From a bacterium MnTg04 (GTDB lineage Bacteria > Pseudomonadota > Gammaproteobacteria > Steroidobacterales > MnTg04), in the NCBI GenBank assembly GCA_008975185.1, contig BFAU01000150.1:1-6271 (forward strand): a stretch of 6,271 nucleotides of DNA, read 5' to 3'. This document shows positions 1 to 5,724 of the stretch, one piece after another. The notes under the pieces are model-generated. The model was not told the origin of the DNA. It searched no databases and saw nothing but the letters and a program-made list of their open reading frames with translations. Both the position numbers and the translations under genes were made by a program. The number at the start of each line of letters is the position of its first letter. Position 1 is the first letter of the stretch.

Positions 1-315
1 GATGACGGGCAAGCGAGGTTCAAGTCGGTGGTCGCCGGGGGCAGCGGCGAGGGGGCTAACCGTTGGTTCCATGTGACCCTGGCGGAAGGGCGCAACCGGG
101 AAGTCAGGCGCTTGTGGGAGGCGGTTGGCGTGACTGTCAGCCGATTGTCTCGTACTCGTTACGGTTCGTTGCGCCTGCCGCGGAACCTCGCGCGGGGCCG
201 ATACCGGGGTTTGTCTGCGCATGAAGTGCGTGGACTCTACCAGGCCGCTGGCTTGCAGAACGAGCCCAAAAACCCACAACCGCGCAAAGCTACGGCCAGG
301 AGTCGGCGAAAGTAG
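1..315 (+). CDS. rluB: 23S rRNA pseudouridine synthase, RluB/RsuA family (3' end only)
   Basis: This is the C-terminal 104 codons of an RsuA/RluB-type pseudouridine synthase; the start and the catalytic-Asp region lie off the left edge. The reading frame is open from base 1 and ends at TAG 313-315. The segment GEGANRWFHVTLAEGRNREV followed by RRLWEAVGV and SRLSRTRYG is the strongly conserved C-terminal core of the family, and the GEGAN start of it favours RluB over RsuA or RluE/F. Family knowledge: RluB isomerises a uridine in helix 89-90 of 23S rRNA near the peptidyl-transferase centre. After the fold ends (around LYQAAGL) there is a short basic tail rich in Arg and Lys, typical of RluB and likely to contact rRNA. 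The gene converges on yciK with only 10 bp between the stop codons. The GTG at 28 is internal, not a start, because homology continues upstream of it. Confidence 0.9.
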   Translation, partial: DDGQARFKSVVAGGSGEGANRWFHVTLAEGRNREVRRLWEAVGVTVSRLSRTRYGSLRLPRNLARGRYRGLSAHEVRGLYQAAGLQNEPKNPQPRKATARSRRK

Positions 316-316
316 G

Positions 317-334
317 CAGCCAAAGTCATGGCTG
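317..334. other. Small hairpin at the convergent rluB/yciK 3' ends
   Basis: CAGCCA (317-322) and TGGCTG (329-334) form a perfect 6-bp stem with a 6-nt loop. It spans the 10-bp gap between the two stop codons and the last codons of yciK. Neither strand has a T-run after the stem, so it is not a normal intrinsic terminator. It is the only symmetrical element at this junction and might weakly stabilise 3' ends or be chance. Confidence 0.3.
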
Positions 335-1075
335 AGAGTCCGCGCTCGAATAGCTGACGCCACGGCTGTCCGGCCCCAGAAAATAAAGAAACGGCGCCAG
401 TACCTCACCGGGTTGGGCCGATTGCCCGGCGTCTTCGGCCGGAAAGGCAGCGCGCCTCAGTTTTGTGCGGGTCGCGCCGGGGTTGACCGTATTGACCCGG
501 ATCGGAATATTCTCGGTTTCATCGGCCAGGACCTGGGCCAGCCCTTCGATCGCAAATTTTGAAACCGAATAAGCGCCCCAGTGGGCCCGGCCCTTGCGCC
601 CGACCGTACTTGAGACGAAAACCACCGACGGATCCGCCGATTTTCTCAATAACGGCATGCAGGCCCGGGTGATCAGAAACGGCGCATTGAGGTTGACCTG
701 CAAAACCCGGTACCAAAGATAAGGGTCATGGTGCTCGATCGGGCTCAGCTCACCCAGTATCCCACCGCAATGAACCAGGCCGTCAAGGCGCCCATACTCG
801 TCGCCCAGCACGTCGGTAATTTTCTCGTACTCCGCCCATTCGGTCGTTTCCAGGTTGAACGGGACAATGCCCGGGCGAGGTCCGCCGGCTTCGATAATTT
901 CGTCATGCAGGCTTTCCAGGCGGGGCACCTTGCGGCCAAGCAACACGATCGTCGCTCCCAGCGCAGCACATTTGGCGGCCAGCGCACGGCCTATCCCCTC
1001 GGTTACGCCGCTGATCAAAATGACGCGGTCATCGAGCAACTTGTCCGGCGCCTCGTATTTATCTATTCGTCGCAT
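326..1075 (-). CDS. yciK: Short-chain dehydrogenase/reductase, YciK family
   Basis: A 249-residue classical SDR that resembles E. coli YciK along its whole length (for example LLNDR versus LLDDR near the N-terminus, VGRxGRAxWGAY, and NPGxTRTxxRxxAFPxED). Visible motifs are the Rossmann dinucleotide loop SGVTEGIG (residues 22-29), an Arg after the second strand (GRK, 47-49, suggesting NADP(H) preference), a variant HCGG where most SDRs have NNAG (102-105), catalytic Asn128, Ser155/Ser156, and the YSVSK catalytic motif (Tyr169, Lys173), followed by NPG (198-200). The physiological substrate of YciK is not established, so only an NAD(P)H-dependent oxidoreductase role can be inferred; it should be cytosolic. 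It is the last gene of the minus-strand unit, 13 bp after the preceding stop. The ATG at 1075 fits the family N-terminus, although its ribosome-binding site is weak. The C-terminus is slightly shorter than in E. coli. Confidence 0.88.
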   Translation of the reverse strand: MRRIDKYEAPDKLLDDRVILISGVTEGIGRALAAKCAALGATIVLLGRKVPRLESLHDEIIEAGGPRPGIVPFNLETTEWAEYEKITDVLGDEYGRLDGLVHCGGILGELSPIEHHDPYLWYRVLQVNLNAPFLITRACMPLLRKSADPSVVFVSSTVGRKGRAHWGAYSVSKFAIEGLAQVLADETENIPIRVNTVNPGATRTKLRRAAFPAEDAGQSAQPGEVLAPFLYFLGPDSRGVSYSSADSQP

Positions 1076-1088
1076 ATCTCTGGCCTGC

Positions 1089-1964
1089 TTAATCCTGCCT
1101 GGCGGCTCGCCTGGCCGCCCGCCAGGAAACTCGCATCATCTCAAATGCAGACAAAGCCGTCCTGCCCAGAAAAACATCCTGGTAATCGCTGCTGTGCATC
1201 CGGTCAAACATGCGCCGGTGCATGGCGAGGTTGGCCGCAGCGGACGGGTGTGCGCCCGGTTTTCTGGTTGCAGCGTGGTCCGCGTGGTCCGCAATCTGCT
1301 CGCGAGTCAGTTGCCCCAGGAGTCTCATGATTTCAACTGCGGCCGGTTGCGGGTGATCGCAGTCCAGGTCCGCAATCGTCAGTCCGGACTCGTCGAGCCA
1401 CTGCAAGGGCAGGTAAACCTGTCCAACCGCCAGGTTCACTCGCTGGTCGCGCAGCAATTCGATCAGCCTGATCCCCGAACCGACGGTCAACAGCCGGTCT
1501 TTTTGATCCGCCGCAAACGCCTTGCCATGCAGGATCTCGGCTTGCAGGGAGAGCAGGCTGCCACCGCCAAGGCGGCAATAATTCAAAAGATCGTCCGGCT
1601 CCGGATAGTGGGTCTTCGCGAGGTCCATTTGCGCCGCATCGATCATGTTGGCCATCGTCGCCGGGTCGAGCAATGGTTCGCCGTCCTCATTGAGCAAGGA
1701 CTTGCAGACCGGATGAACGGCGCCGCCCTTGGCGTAGCGTTCGATCTCCTCGCGCCACCACGCCAGTTTTATGCGCGCCATATCCGGTTCCTGGACGCGG
1801 TGAACGGTCGTCTCGCAAGCGTGGCGAAAAGCAAACAGGGCGTGGAGGCGGGTGCGCAATCCGGCCGATGCATACAGGCAGACGAACCAGTTCAATGAGC
1901 CGGGCCGGACAGCTTCAGATAGCATCGATTGCGTTGAGTCTTGCTCGCGAGCCGGGCCGGACAT
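1089..1964 (-). CDS. Squalene/phytoene synthase-fold protein with degenerate active site
   Basis: A 291-residue all-helical protein recognisable as a trans-isoprenyl head-to-head synthase homologue. It has ALFAFRHAC (43-50, matching the ALYAFCR region), LAWWREEIER (67-76, matching the AWRREV helix), HPVCKSL (84-90), and GSGIRLIELLRDQ (162-174) followed by GQVYLP (181-186). In active phytoene or squalene synthases two Asp-rich motifs bind the Mg-diphosphates. Here the first (DDxxD) reads ETTVH (51-55), keeping one acid, and the second (DVGED-like) reads DQRVN (173-177), keeping only Asp173. Catalysis therefore looks unlikely. Loss of these motifs is known in the NDUFAF6 branch, a complex I assembly factor. 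No carotenoid or hopanoid gene is nearby; the neighbours are rmuC (5 bp upstream) and yciK (13 bp downstream). The start is uncertain: Met1 at 1964 sits just after the rmuC stop, and Met14 at 1925 is an alternative. Fold call is firm, function unknown. Confidence 0.8.
   Translation of the reverse strand: MSGPAREQDSTQSMLSEAVRPGSLNWFVCLYASAGLRTRLHALFAFRHACETTVHRVQEPDMARIKLAWWREEIERYAKGGAVHPVCKSLLNEDGEPLLDPATMANMIDAAQMDLAKTHYPEPDDLLNYCRLGGGSLLSLQAEILHGKAFAADQKDRLLTVGSGIRLIELLRDQRVNLAVGQVYLPLQWLDESGLTIADLDCDHPQPAAVEIMRLLGQLTREQIADHADHAATRKPGAHPSAAANLAMHRRMFDRMHSSDYQDVFLGRTALSAFEMMRVSWRAARRAARQD
1273..1290. repeat. 9-bp tandem duplication inside the synthase-fold gene
   Basis: GCGTGGTCC occurs twice head to tail (1273-1281 and 1282-1290). 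It is in frame with the minus-strand gene and encodes Ala-Asp-His twice (residues 225-230). It looks like a replication-slippage microduplication in a helical region far from the active-site motifs. Confidence 0.6.
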
Positions 1965-1969
1965 CGTTT

Positions 1970-3283
1970 TCAGGATCCGGCTGCGTCTTTTTCGTCCGGG
2001 GTGTCTTCGTCCTGAGGCGACTGGAGTCGGCGCGCCGTCTTGTCAACGGGATCGAGTTCGGGCATTTCCTTAGGCGCGGTAATGCCCATCTCGATGAATT
2101 TCCGCGCGCCAGGCAGGACCTGCCGCTCCAGCGATCCCACCGCGCTGTTATAAGCGTCGATACTGCTGCCGAGCTGTCGGCCCAATTTTGACAGGTGGCC
2201 GGTAAAGGTCGTGAGCCGGCGGTACAAGTCCTGGCCAAGATCTCTGATTTGCTCGGCGTTCTCGGCAAGCGTCATCTGGCGCCAGCCATACGCGACCACT
2301 TTCAACAGCGCAACCAGGCTGTTGGGCGTAGTCAGCAGGACTTTCTGTTTGATCGCTTCCTCATTGAGGTTGGGCTCCATATCCAAAGCGGCCGAAAGGA
2401 ACTGCTCGCCGGGGACGAACAAGATGACGAATTCCGGGCTGCCATCGAATTGCGACCAATAGTTTTTGCTCGACAACTCGCGTACCCGTTCGCGCATATG
2501 CCTCGCGTGCCGTTTCAGCGCGACCTCGCGGCTCTTGGCGTCTTTGGCCGCGGTGGCATCGAGATAGGCATCGAGAGGCGTCTTGACATCGACCACCAGG
2601 GTCCTGCCCTCCGGTAGATGAATGATCATGTCCGGACGAATGGATCCCTCATCGCCATCGGTCTGAACCTGTTCCGAGAAATCGCAGTGTTCGACCATGC
2701 CGGCCAGTTCCACGACGCGCCGCAGGGTGAGTTCTCCCCACTGGCCACGCACCTCGGGCCGGCGCAGCGCATTGACCAGGTTTTGCGTTTCTTCCTGCAG
2801 TGCCCGCTGACTTCTGCTGACCGTTTCCAGTTCCTTGTAGATGCTGCCGTAAGCTTCCTTGCGCTCTTTCTCTATGCGCAGCAATTGTTCTTCGGTTTTC
2901 TTTAGCGCTTCGGCGACCGGCTTGATCAGGGCTTCAATCGCTTTCTCCTTGGCCTGCATCCGACCGTGCGCTTTTTCCTGATGGCCGCCGAGATTTTCCT
3001 TGGCCAGTTTGAGGAAAGTTTCGCTGTGCTCGCGGAAGGATTTTCCCGTTTGCTCGATCATGCTGGCCGCCAGTCTTGTTTCCGCTTGTTTCAGCGCTTC
3101 CTCCCTCTCTTCCTGTAACTGGTCCTGCGATTTGAGTTGTGCATCGAGGGCGCTGTTGCGGGCTCGCATGCGGCTGATTTTGTTCAGCAGATACAAGCCG
3201 GCGACCATCGCGCCGACGATCAGGCCAGCGAGGCCCGCCGCGGCCAGGATCCAGAACAGGTTTTGTGTTGCAGCAGCACTCAT
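1970..3283 (-). CDS. rmuC: RmuC-family DNA recombination-limiting protein
   Basis: A 437-residue RmuC homologue. Residues about 10-33 form one hydrophobic membrane anchor (WILAAAGLAGLIVGAMVAGL). Residues about 36-172 are a long charged region rich in Glu, Lys, Gln and Leu, predicted to be coiled coil. The conserved RmuC core follows: RRPEVRGQWGELTLRRVVEL (174-193), a PD-(D/E)xK-like nuclease signature with Pro217-Asp218 on one strand and DVK (232-234) on the next, FVPGEQFLSAAL (289-300) and LLTTPNSLVALL (316-327). The tail after residue 405 is acidic and low-complexity. Family knowledge: RmuC limits inversions at short inverted repeats in E. coli, and a nuclease role has been proposed from the fold; biochemical activity is poorly established. 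The start ATG at 3283 is 4 bp after the phosphatase stop and has no clear Shine-Dalgarno, suggesting translational coupling. Confidence 0.93.
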   Translation of the reverse strand: MSAAATQNLFWILAAAGLAGLIVGAMVAGLYLLNKISRMRARNSALDAQLKSQDQLQEEREEALKQAETRLAASMIEQTGKSFREHSETFLKLAKENLGGHQEKAHGRMQAKEKAIEALIKPVAEALKKTEEQLLRIEKERKEAYGSIYKELETVSRSQRALQEETQNLVNALRRPEVRGQWGELTLRRVVELAGMVEHCDFSEQVQTDGDEGSIRPDMIIHLPEGRTLVVDVKTPLDAYLDATAAKDAKSREVALKRHARHMRERVRELSSKNYWSQFDGSPEFVILFVPGEQFLSAALDMEPNLNEEAIKQKVLLTTPNSLVALLKVVAYGWRQMTLAENAEQIRDLGQDLYRRLTTFTGHLSKLGRQLGSSIDAYNSAVGSLERQVLPGARKFIEMGITAPKEMPELDPVDKTARRLQSPQDEDTPDEKDAAGS

Positions 3284-3287
3284 GGGT

Positions 3288-3986
3288 CTATTTTAAGCCA
3301 ATCAGGCCGCGCAGTTCCGCAGGTTTCTCAATCGTGGCCGCGGCGGGCCATGCCGACGGGTCCGATCCTGCCGGAATATAACCGTATGCCGCCACGATCC
3401 CGGCCATATTCGCACTTTCCGCGGCTTCCATGTCGCGGCTGGCGTCACCGACATAAACGCACTCCTGCGGTTTTGCGTCGAGCAGACCGGCCGCATGGAG
3501 CAACTGCGCGGGGTGGGGCTTGCGCTGCCCCAGCGTGTCGCCGCAGACCAGACAAGCGCTGCGCCGATCGATGCCGAGATGTTGCAGCAGGGGCTCGCTC
3601 AGCCAGGTCGGCTTGTTGGTCACGATTCCCCAGGCGATGCCGCTGCTATCCAGCCAGTCCAGAACCTCGGCGAAGCCTTCGAACAATACCGATTCGCGCC
3701 CGTTCAGGCCGGCATAAATCTCCAGGAACCTTTGAATGAGGGCCGCAAATTTTTCTTCGTCCGGTTGCCGCGCCCAGGCAAGGCCAAGCAGCCTGGCAGC
3801 GCCTTGCGAGACATGCGGGCGGACCTCCCGATAGGCTATTGGCGCCTTGTTTTCCTCCGCTAGCAACTGGTTTAATGCGGCGGCCATATCCGGCGCGGTA
3901 TCGACCAGGGTCCCGTCCAGATCGAGCAGCACGGCCGAAACCGGGATGACGGGCAGCGAGTTCAGGGTGCCGGCTCGCGACTGCAA
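3288..3986 (-). CDS. mupP: HAD phosphatase, MupP/Gph type (probable MurNAc-6-phosphate phosphatase)
   Basis: A HAD-IA phosphatase of about 232 residues. All four HAD motifs are intact: DLDGTLVD (22-29, nucleophile Asp22 and acid Asp24), Thr123 in IVTNKP, Lys156 in QRKPHP, and GDASRD (180-185, Asp181 and Asp185). A helical cap domain lies between motifs I and II. The segments GIAWGIVTNKP and AAYGYIP, and the position directly after ubiG, match Pseudomonas MupP, which dephosphorylates MurNAc-6-phosphate to MurNAc in peptidoglycan recycling. The close paralogue Gph (phosphoglycolate phosphatase) cannot be ruled out from motifs alone, so the symbol is tentative. The protein is cytosolic. The start is unusual: there is no in-frame ATG or GTG before the nucleophile strand. 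The only standard start available is TTG at 3984-3986, which overlaps the end of ubiG by 25 bp; a CTG (codon 8 or 11) is another possibility. Confidence 0.82.
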   Translation of the reverse strand: MQSRAGTLNSLPVIPVSAVLLDLDGTLVDTAPDMAAALNQLLAEENKAPIAYREVRPHVSQGAARLLGLAWARQPDEEKFAALIQRFLEIYAGLNGRESVLFEGFAEVLDWLDSSGIAWGIVTNKPTWLSEPLLQHLGIDRRSACLVCGDTLGQRKPHPAQLLHAAGLLDAKPQECVYVGDASRDMEAAESANMAGIVAAYGYIPAGSDPSAWPAAATIEKPAELRGLIGLK

Positions 3987-4690
3987 TGCATCAGGTAGTT
4001 GACGTCGGTATCGCGCTTGAGCCGAAACTGATCGCTAAGCGGGTTATAGGTCATGCCGGTAATGTCGTGGACTGCAAGCCCGGCATTCCGGCACCAGGCC
4101 GCCAATTCGGACGGCCGGATAAATTTGCGGTAGTCGTGAGTTCCCTTTGGCAACATACCGAGCACATACTCGGCGCCAATGACTGCCAGCACATAGGCCT
4201 TCGGGTTGCGGTTGATGGTGGAGAAAACCACCTGGCCGCCCGGTTTGACCAATCCCGCGCATGCGCTGACCACCGCTGACGGGTCGGGTACGTGCTCGAG
4301 CATCTCCAGGCAGGTAACCAGGTCGAACTTCTCCGCGTGCGTTTCCAGCAGCTTTTCCGCCGTGGCCAGTACGTAATCGACCTGCAGACCGTTTTCCAGC
4401 AGGTGAAGCCTGGCCACCTGCAATGGTTCATCGGCGGCGTCCACTCCGGTTACCTCGGCGCCTGCCGCGGCCATCGCTTCGCTCAGCAAGCCTCCGCCAC
4501 AGCCGATATCGGCGACCACGGCTCCGCGCAATTCACAACGCTGCGCAATGTAACCCATCCTTAGCGGATTGATCCGGTGCAGCGGCTTGACATCTCCTTC
4601 CGGATCCCACCAGCGCGCCGCCATCGCCGCGAATTTTTTTACTTCGCCGGCATCGACATTGTCCAGGCGAGTTTCTGCAGGCTCATTCAT
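3962..4690 (-). CDS. ubiG: UbiG, ubiquinone biosynthesis O-methyltransferase
   Basis: A 242-residue class I SAM-dependent methyltransferase almost the same length as E. coli UbiG (240). The N-terminal helix carries FAAMAARWWDPEGDVKPLH (20-38), a UbiG hallmark. SAM-binding motif I is VADIGCGGGLLSE (59-71), the ribose-binding acid is Asp84 in VTGVDAA, and CLEMLEHVPDP (127-137) is the conserved post-I region. FSTINRNPKAY, IGAEYVLGMLPKGTHDY (171-187) and KFIRPSEL are diagnostic; in E. coli the corresponding stretch is the membrane-binding region. Family knowledge: UbiG catalyses both O-methylations of ubiquinone synthesis (on 2-polyprenyl-6-hydroxyphenol and on 3-demethylubiquinol), working with the soluble Ubi complex near the membrane. 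The ATG at 4690 is preceded by GGTGA with a 6-nt spacer, supporting this start. It follows mscS by 21 bp and overlaps the phosphatase downstream. Confidence 0.96.
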   Translation of the reverse strand: MNEPAETRLDNVDAGEVKKFAAMAARWWDPEGDVKPLHRINPLRMGYIAQRCELRGAVVADIGCGGGLLSEAMAAAGAEVTGVDAADEPLQVARLHLLENGLQVDYVLATAEKLLETHAEKFDLVTCLEMLEHVPDPSAVVSACAGLVKPGGQVVFSTINRNPKAYVLAVIGAEYVLGMLPKGTHDYRKFIRPSELAAWCRNAGLAVHDITGMTYNPLSDQFRLKRDTDVNYLMHCSREPAP

Positions 4691-4696
4691 GGTCCG

Positions 4697-4701
4697 TCAC
4701 C
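4697..4701 (-). promoter_or_regulatory. Shine-Dalgarno for ubiG
   Basis: GGTGA on the minus strand, 6 nt before the ubiG ATG at 4690. It lies in the 21-bp gap after the mscS stop and fixes the ubiG start. Confidence 0.55.
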
Positions 4702-4711
4702 GGTATCAGGA

Positions 4712-5539
4712 TTACTCTCCAGCCTTGTATAGATGCACGTCTTGTTGCGGGTAGGGTAGGCTGCAACCGCCGTCTTCCAGACTCGTCTTGATGTTTTCCA
4801 GCAAGTCGCTGCGGGTGGCCGAGTAGTTTTCCTTGCGCACCCACGGGCGCACCGCCAGGTCGACGCTGCTGGCGCCCAGTTCCAAAACGAGGATTACCGG
4901 CGCCGGTTCTTTCAAGATTCGCTCATCCGCACTCAGTATATTCTCGATGATCTGTTTGGCCTTGGCGATGTTGTCGTCGTAACTGATGCCGATGACCAGG
5001 TCGATCCGCCGCGTGGCCCTGGCCGAGAAATTAGTTATCGTTCCGCCGAAAATCTGCGCGTTGGGGACGATGATTTCCCGGTTGTCGCCGGTTTTCATGA
5101 CCGTATTGAATACATTGATCAGTTCCACGGTGCCCGTGGTTCCGCCGGCTTCGACGAAATCGCCAACCTTGAACGGGTGAAACAGGATCAGCATGACGCC
5201 CGATGAAAAGTTTGACAGGGACGACTGCAAGGCCAGGCCGACAGCCAGTCCGGCGGCGCCGAGGATGGCCAGGAACGGCGTGGTCTTGATGCCGAGCTGA
5301 TCGACTGCCGCGATGATCACCGCGATCAGCAAGGCGCTGTACACGACGTTGTGCAGGAAACGTGTCAAGGTGGCGTCGATGCCGGCTTTTTTCATTATTT
5401 TGTCGATGCCGTTGGCGGCCATCTTGGCGATCCAGCGACCGACCACGAAAATCAATGCCGCCAGACCGAGCTTGACGGCCCAGGGCAGCAGCAGTTCGGT
5501 TAACCGGCCAGAGGCGATCAATTCATTTAGCTGGTCCAT
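4712..5539 (-). CDS. mscS: Small-conductance mechanosensitive channel MscS
   Basis: A 275-residue MscS channel (E. coli 286). Three transmembrane helices are visible at about 20-40, 62-84 and 89-120. TM3 carries the pore signature AAGLAVGLALQSSLSNFSSG (95-114): Leu98 and Leu102 align with the E. coli vapour-lock leucines L105 and L109. The cytosolic beta domain (HPFKVGDFVE, GTVELINVFNT, IIVPN) and the alpha/beta vestibule domain (GISYDDN, ELGASSVDL, PYPQQDVHL) follow. Family knowledge: homoheptamer in the inner membrane that opens under membrane tension to release osmolytes on hypo-osmotic downshock. The hinge glycine of E. coli (G113) is Ser106 here, while the second glycine (G121) is kept as Gly114. 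It is the first gene of the minus-strand unit; the ATG at 5539 has a clear GGAG 5 nt upstream. There is no N-terminal extension of the MscK or MscM type. Confidence 0.95.
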   Translation of the reverse strand: MDQLNELIASGRLTELLLPWAVKLGLAALIFVVGRWIAKMAANGIDKIMKKAGIDATLTRFLHNVVYSALLIAVIIAAVDQLGIKTTPFLAILGAAGLAVGLALQSSLSNFSSGVMLILFHPFKVGDFVEAGGTTGTVELINVFNTVMKTGDNREIIVPNAQIFGGTITNFSARATRRIDLVIGISYDDNIAKAKQIIENILSADERILKEPAPVILVLELGASSVDLAVRPWVRKENYSATRSDLLENIKTSLEDGGCSLPYPQQDVHLYKAGE

Positions 5540-5544
5540 TTTTT

Positions 5545-5548
5545 CTCC
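5545..5548 (-). promoter_or_regulatory. Shine-Dalgarno for mscS
   Basis: GGAG followed by AAAAA and then ATG on the minus strand. The leader just upstream is purine- and A-rich (complement of 5552-5572), which usually favours translation. This is the best ribosome-binding site in the window. Confidence 0.75.
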
Positions 5549-5646
5549 AGTCTTTTCTTCGTTTTTTCAGCCGCTTGCTTATCGGTAGGGATCGTCGACC
5601 GGTTGCCTGCCTGGGTTTATCGCGGGCGAGCCACCGGGTTCCGGGG

Positions 5647-5656
5647 TATTATAATA
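5647..5656. promoter_or_regulatory. Palindromic -10-like box usable on both strands
   Basis: TATTATAATA is its own reverse complement, so it gives a perfect TATAAT on the plus strand (5650-5655, towards mtnA) and on the minus strand (5648-5653, towards mscS). On the minus strand a 4/6 match to TTGACA (TCAACA, 5673-5678) lies 19 bp upstream, a long spacer. On the plus strand no good -35 is found at 16-18 bp. Promoter function is inferred. Confidence 0.5.
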
Positions 5657-5658
5657 GG

Positions 5659-5670
5659 CGATCCGGATCG
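5659..5670. promoter_or_regulatory. 12-bp perfect dyad beside the -10 box, possible operator
   Basis: CGATCCGGATCG is a perfect palindrome starting three bases after the AT-rich box. If the plus-strand -10 is used, the dyad covers the mtnA start point; for the minus-strand promoter it lies in the -10/-35 spacer. That position would suit a repressor site acting on both directions. No known operator is recognised. Confidence 0.35.
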
Positions 5671-5724
5671 TCTGTTGAACGATTTGCGCCACCCACTTTA
5701 CCCCAAAGCCAAAGATATTCCGGT

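Larger units (their letters stand above)
5540..5724. promoter_or_regulatory. Divergent mscS / mtnA intergenic region
   Basis: The 185 bp between the divergent starts must hold the promoters for both mtnA and the six-gene minus-strand unit, since none of the minus-strand junctions leaves room for another intergenic promoter. It contains the only TATAAT-type box in an intergenic position (5647-5656), a 12-bp dyad beside it (5659-5670), and a short direct repeat GGATCGTC at 5589-5596 and 5665-5672. I see no riboswitch-like multi-helix structure and no intrinsic terminator. Confidence 0.6.

Noticed and set aside
855..1898. A 347-codon open frame on the plus strand, antisense to the synthase-fold gene and part of yciK
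   Set aside because: It is fully antisense to two genes with clear family motifs, crosses their junction, and its translation shows no recognisable domain. Long antisense frames are expected in GC-rich DNA.
3137..3739. A 200-codon plus-strand open frame spanning the rmuC/phosphatase junction
   Set aside because: Antisense to two well-supported genes and composed largely of low-complexity Arg, Ala and Pro, as expected for a GC-rich shadow.
5589..5672. Direct repeat GGATCGTC (5589-5596 and 5665-5672) as a paired regulator site
   Set aside because: Only 8 bp, 76 bp apart, and the second copy overlaps the dyad; chance is a sufficient explanation without conservation data.
5657..5724. Possible SAM riboswitch in the mtnA leader, as known for some Firmicutes methionine-salvage genes
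   Set aside because: The leader after the likely start point is only about 60 nt and shows just one short dyad, not the multi-helix core or conserved loops of a SAM riboswitch.
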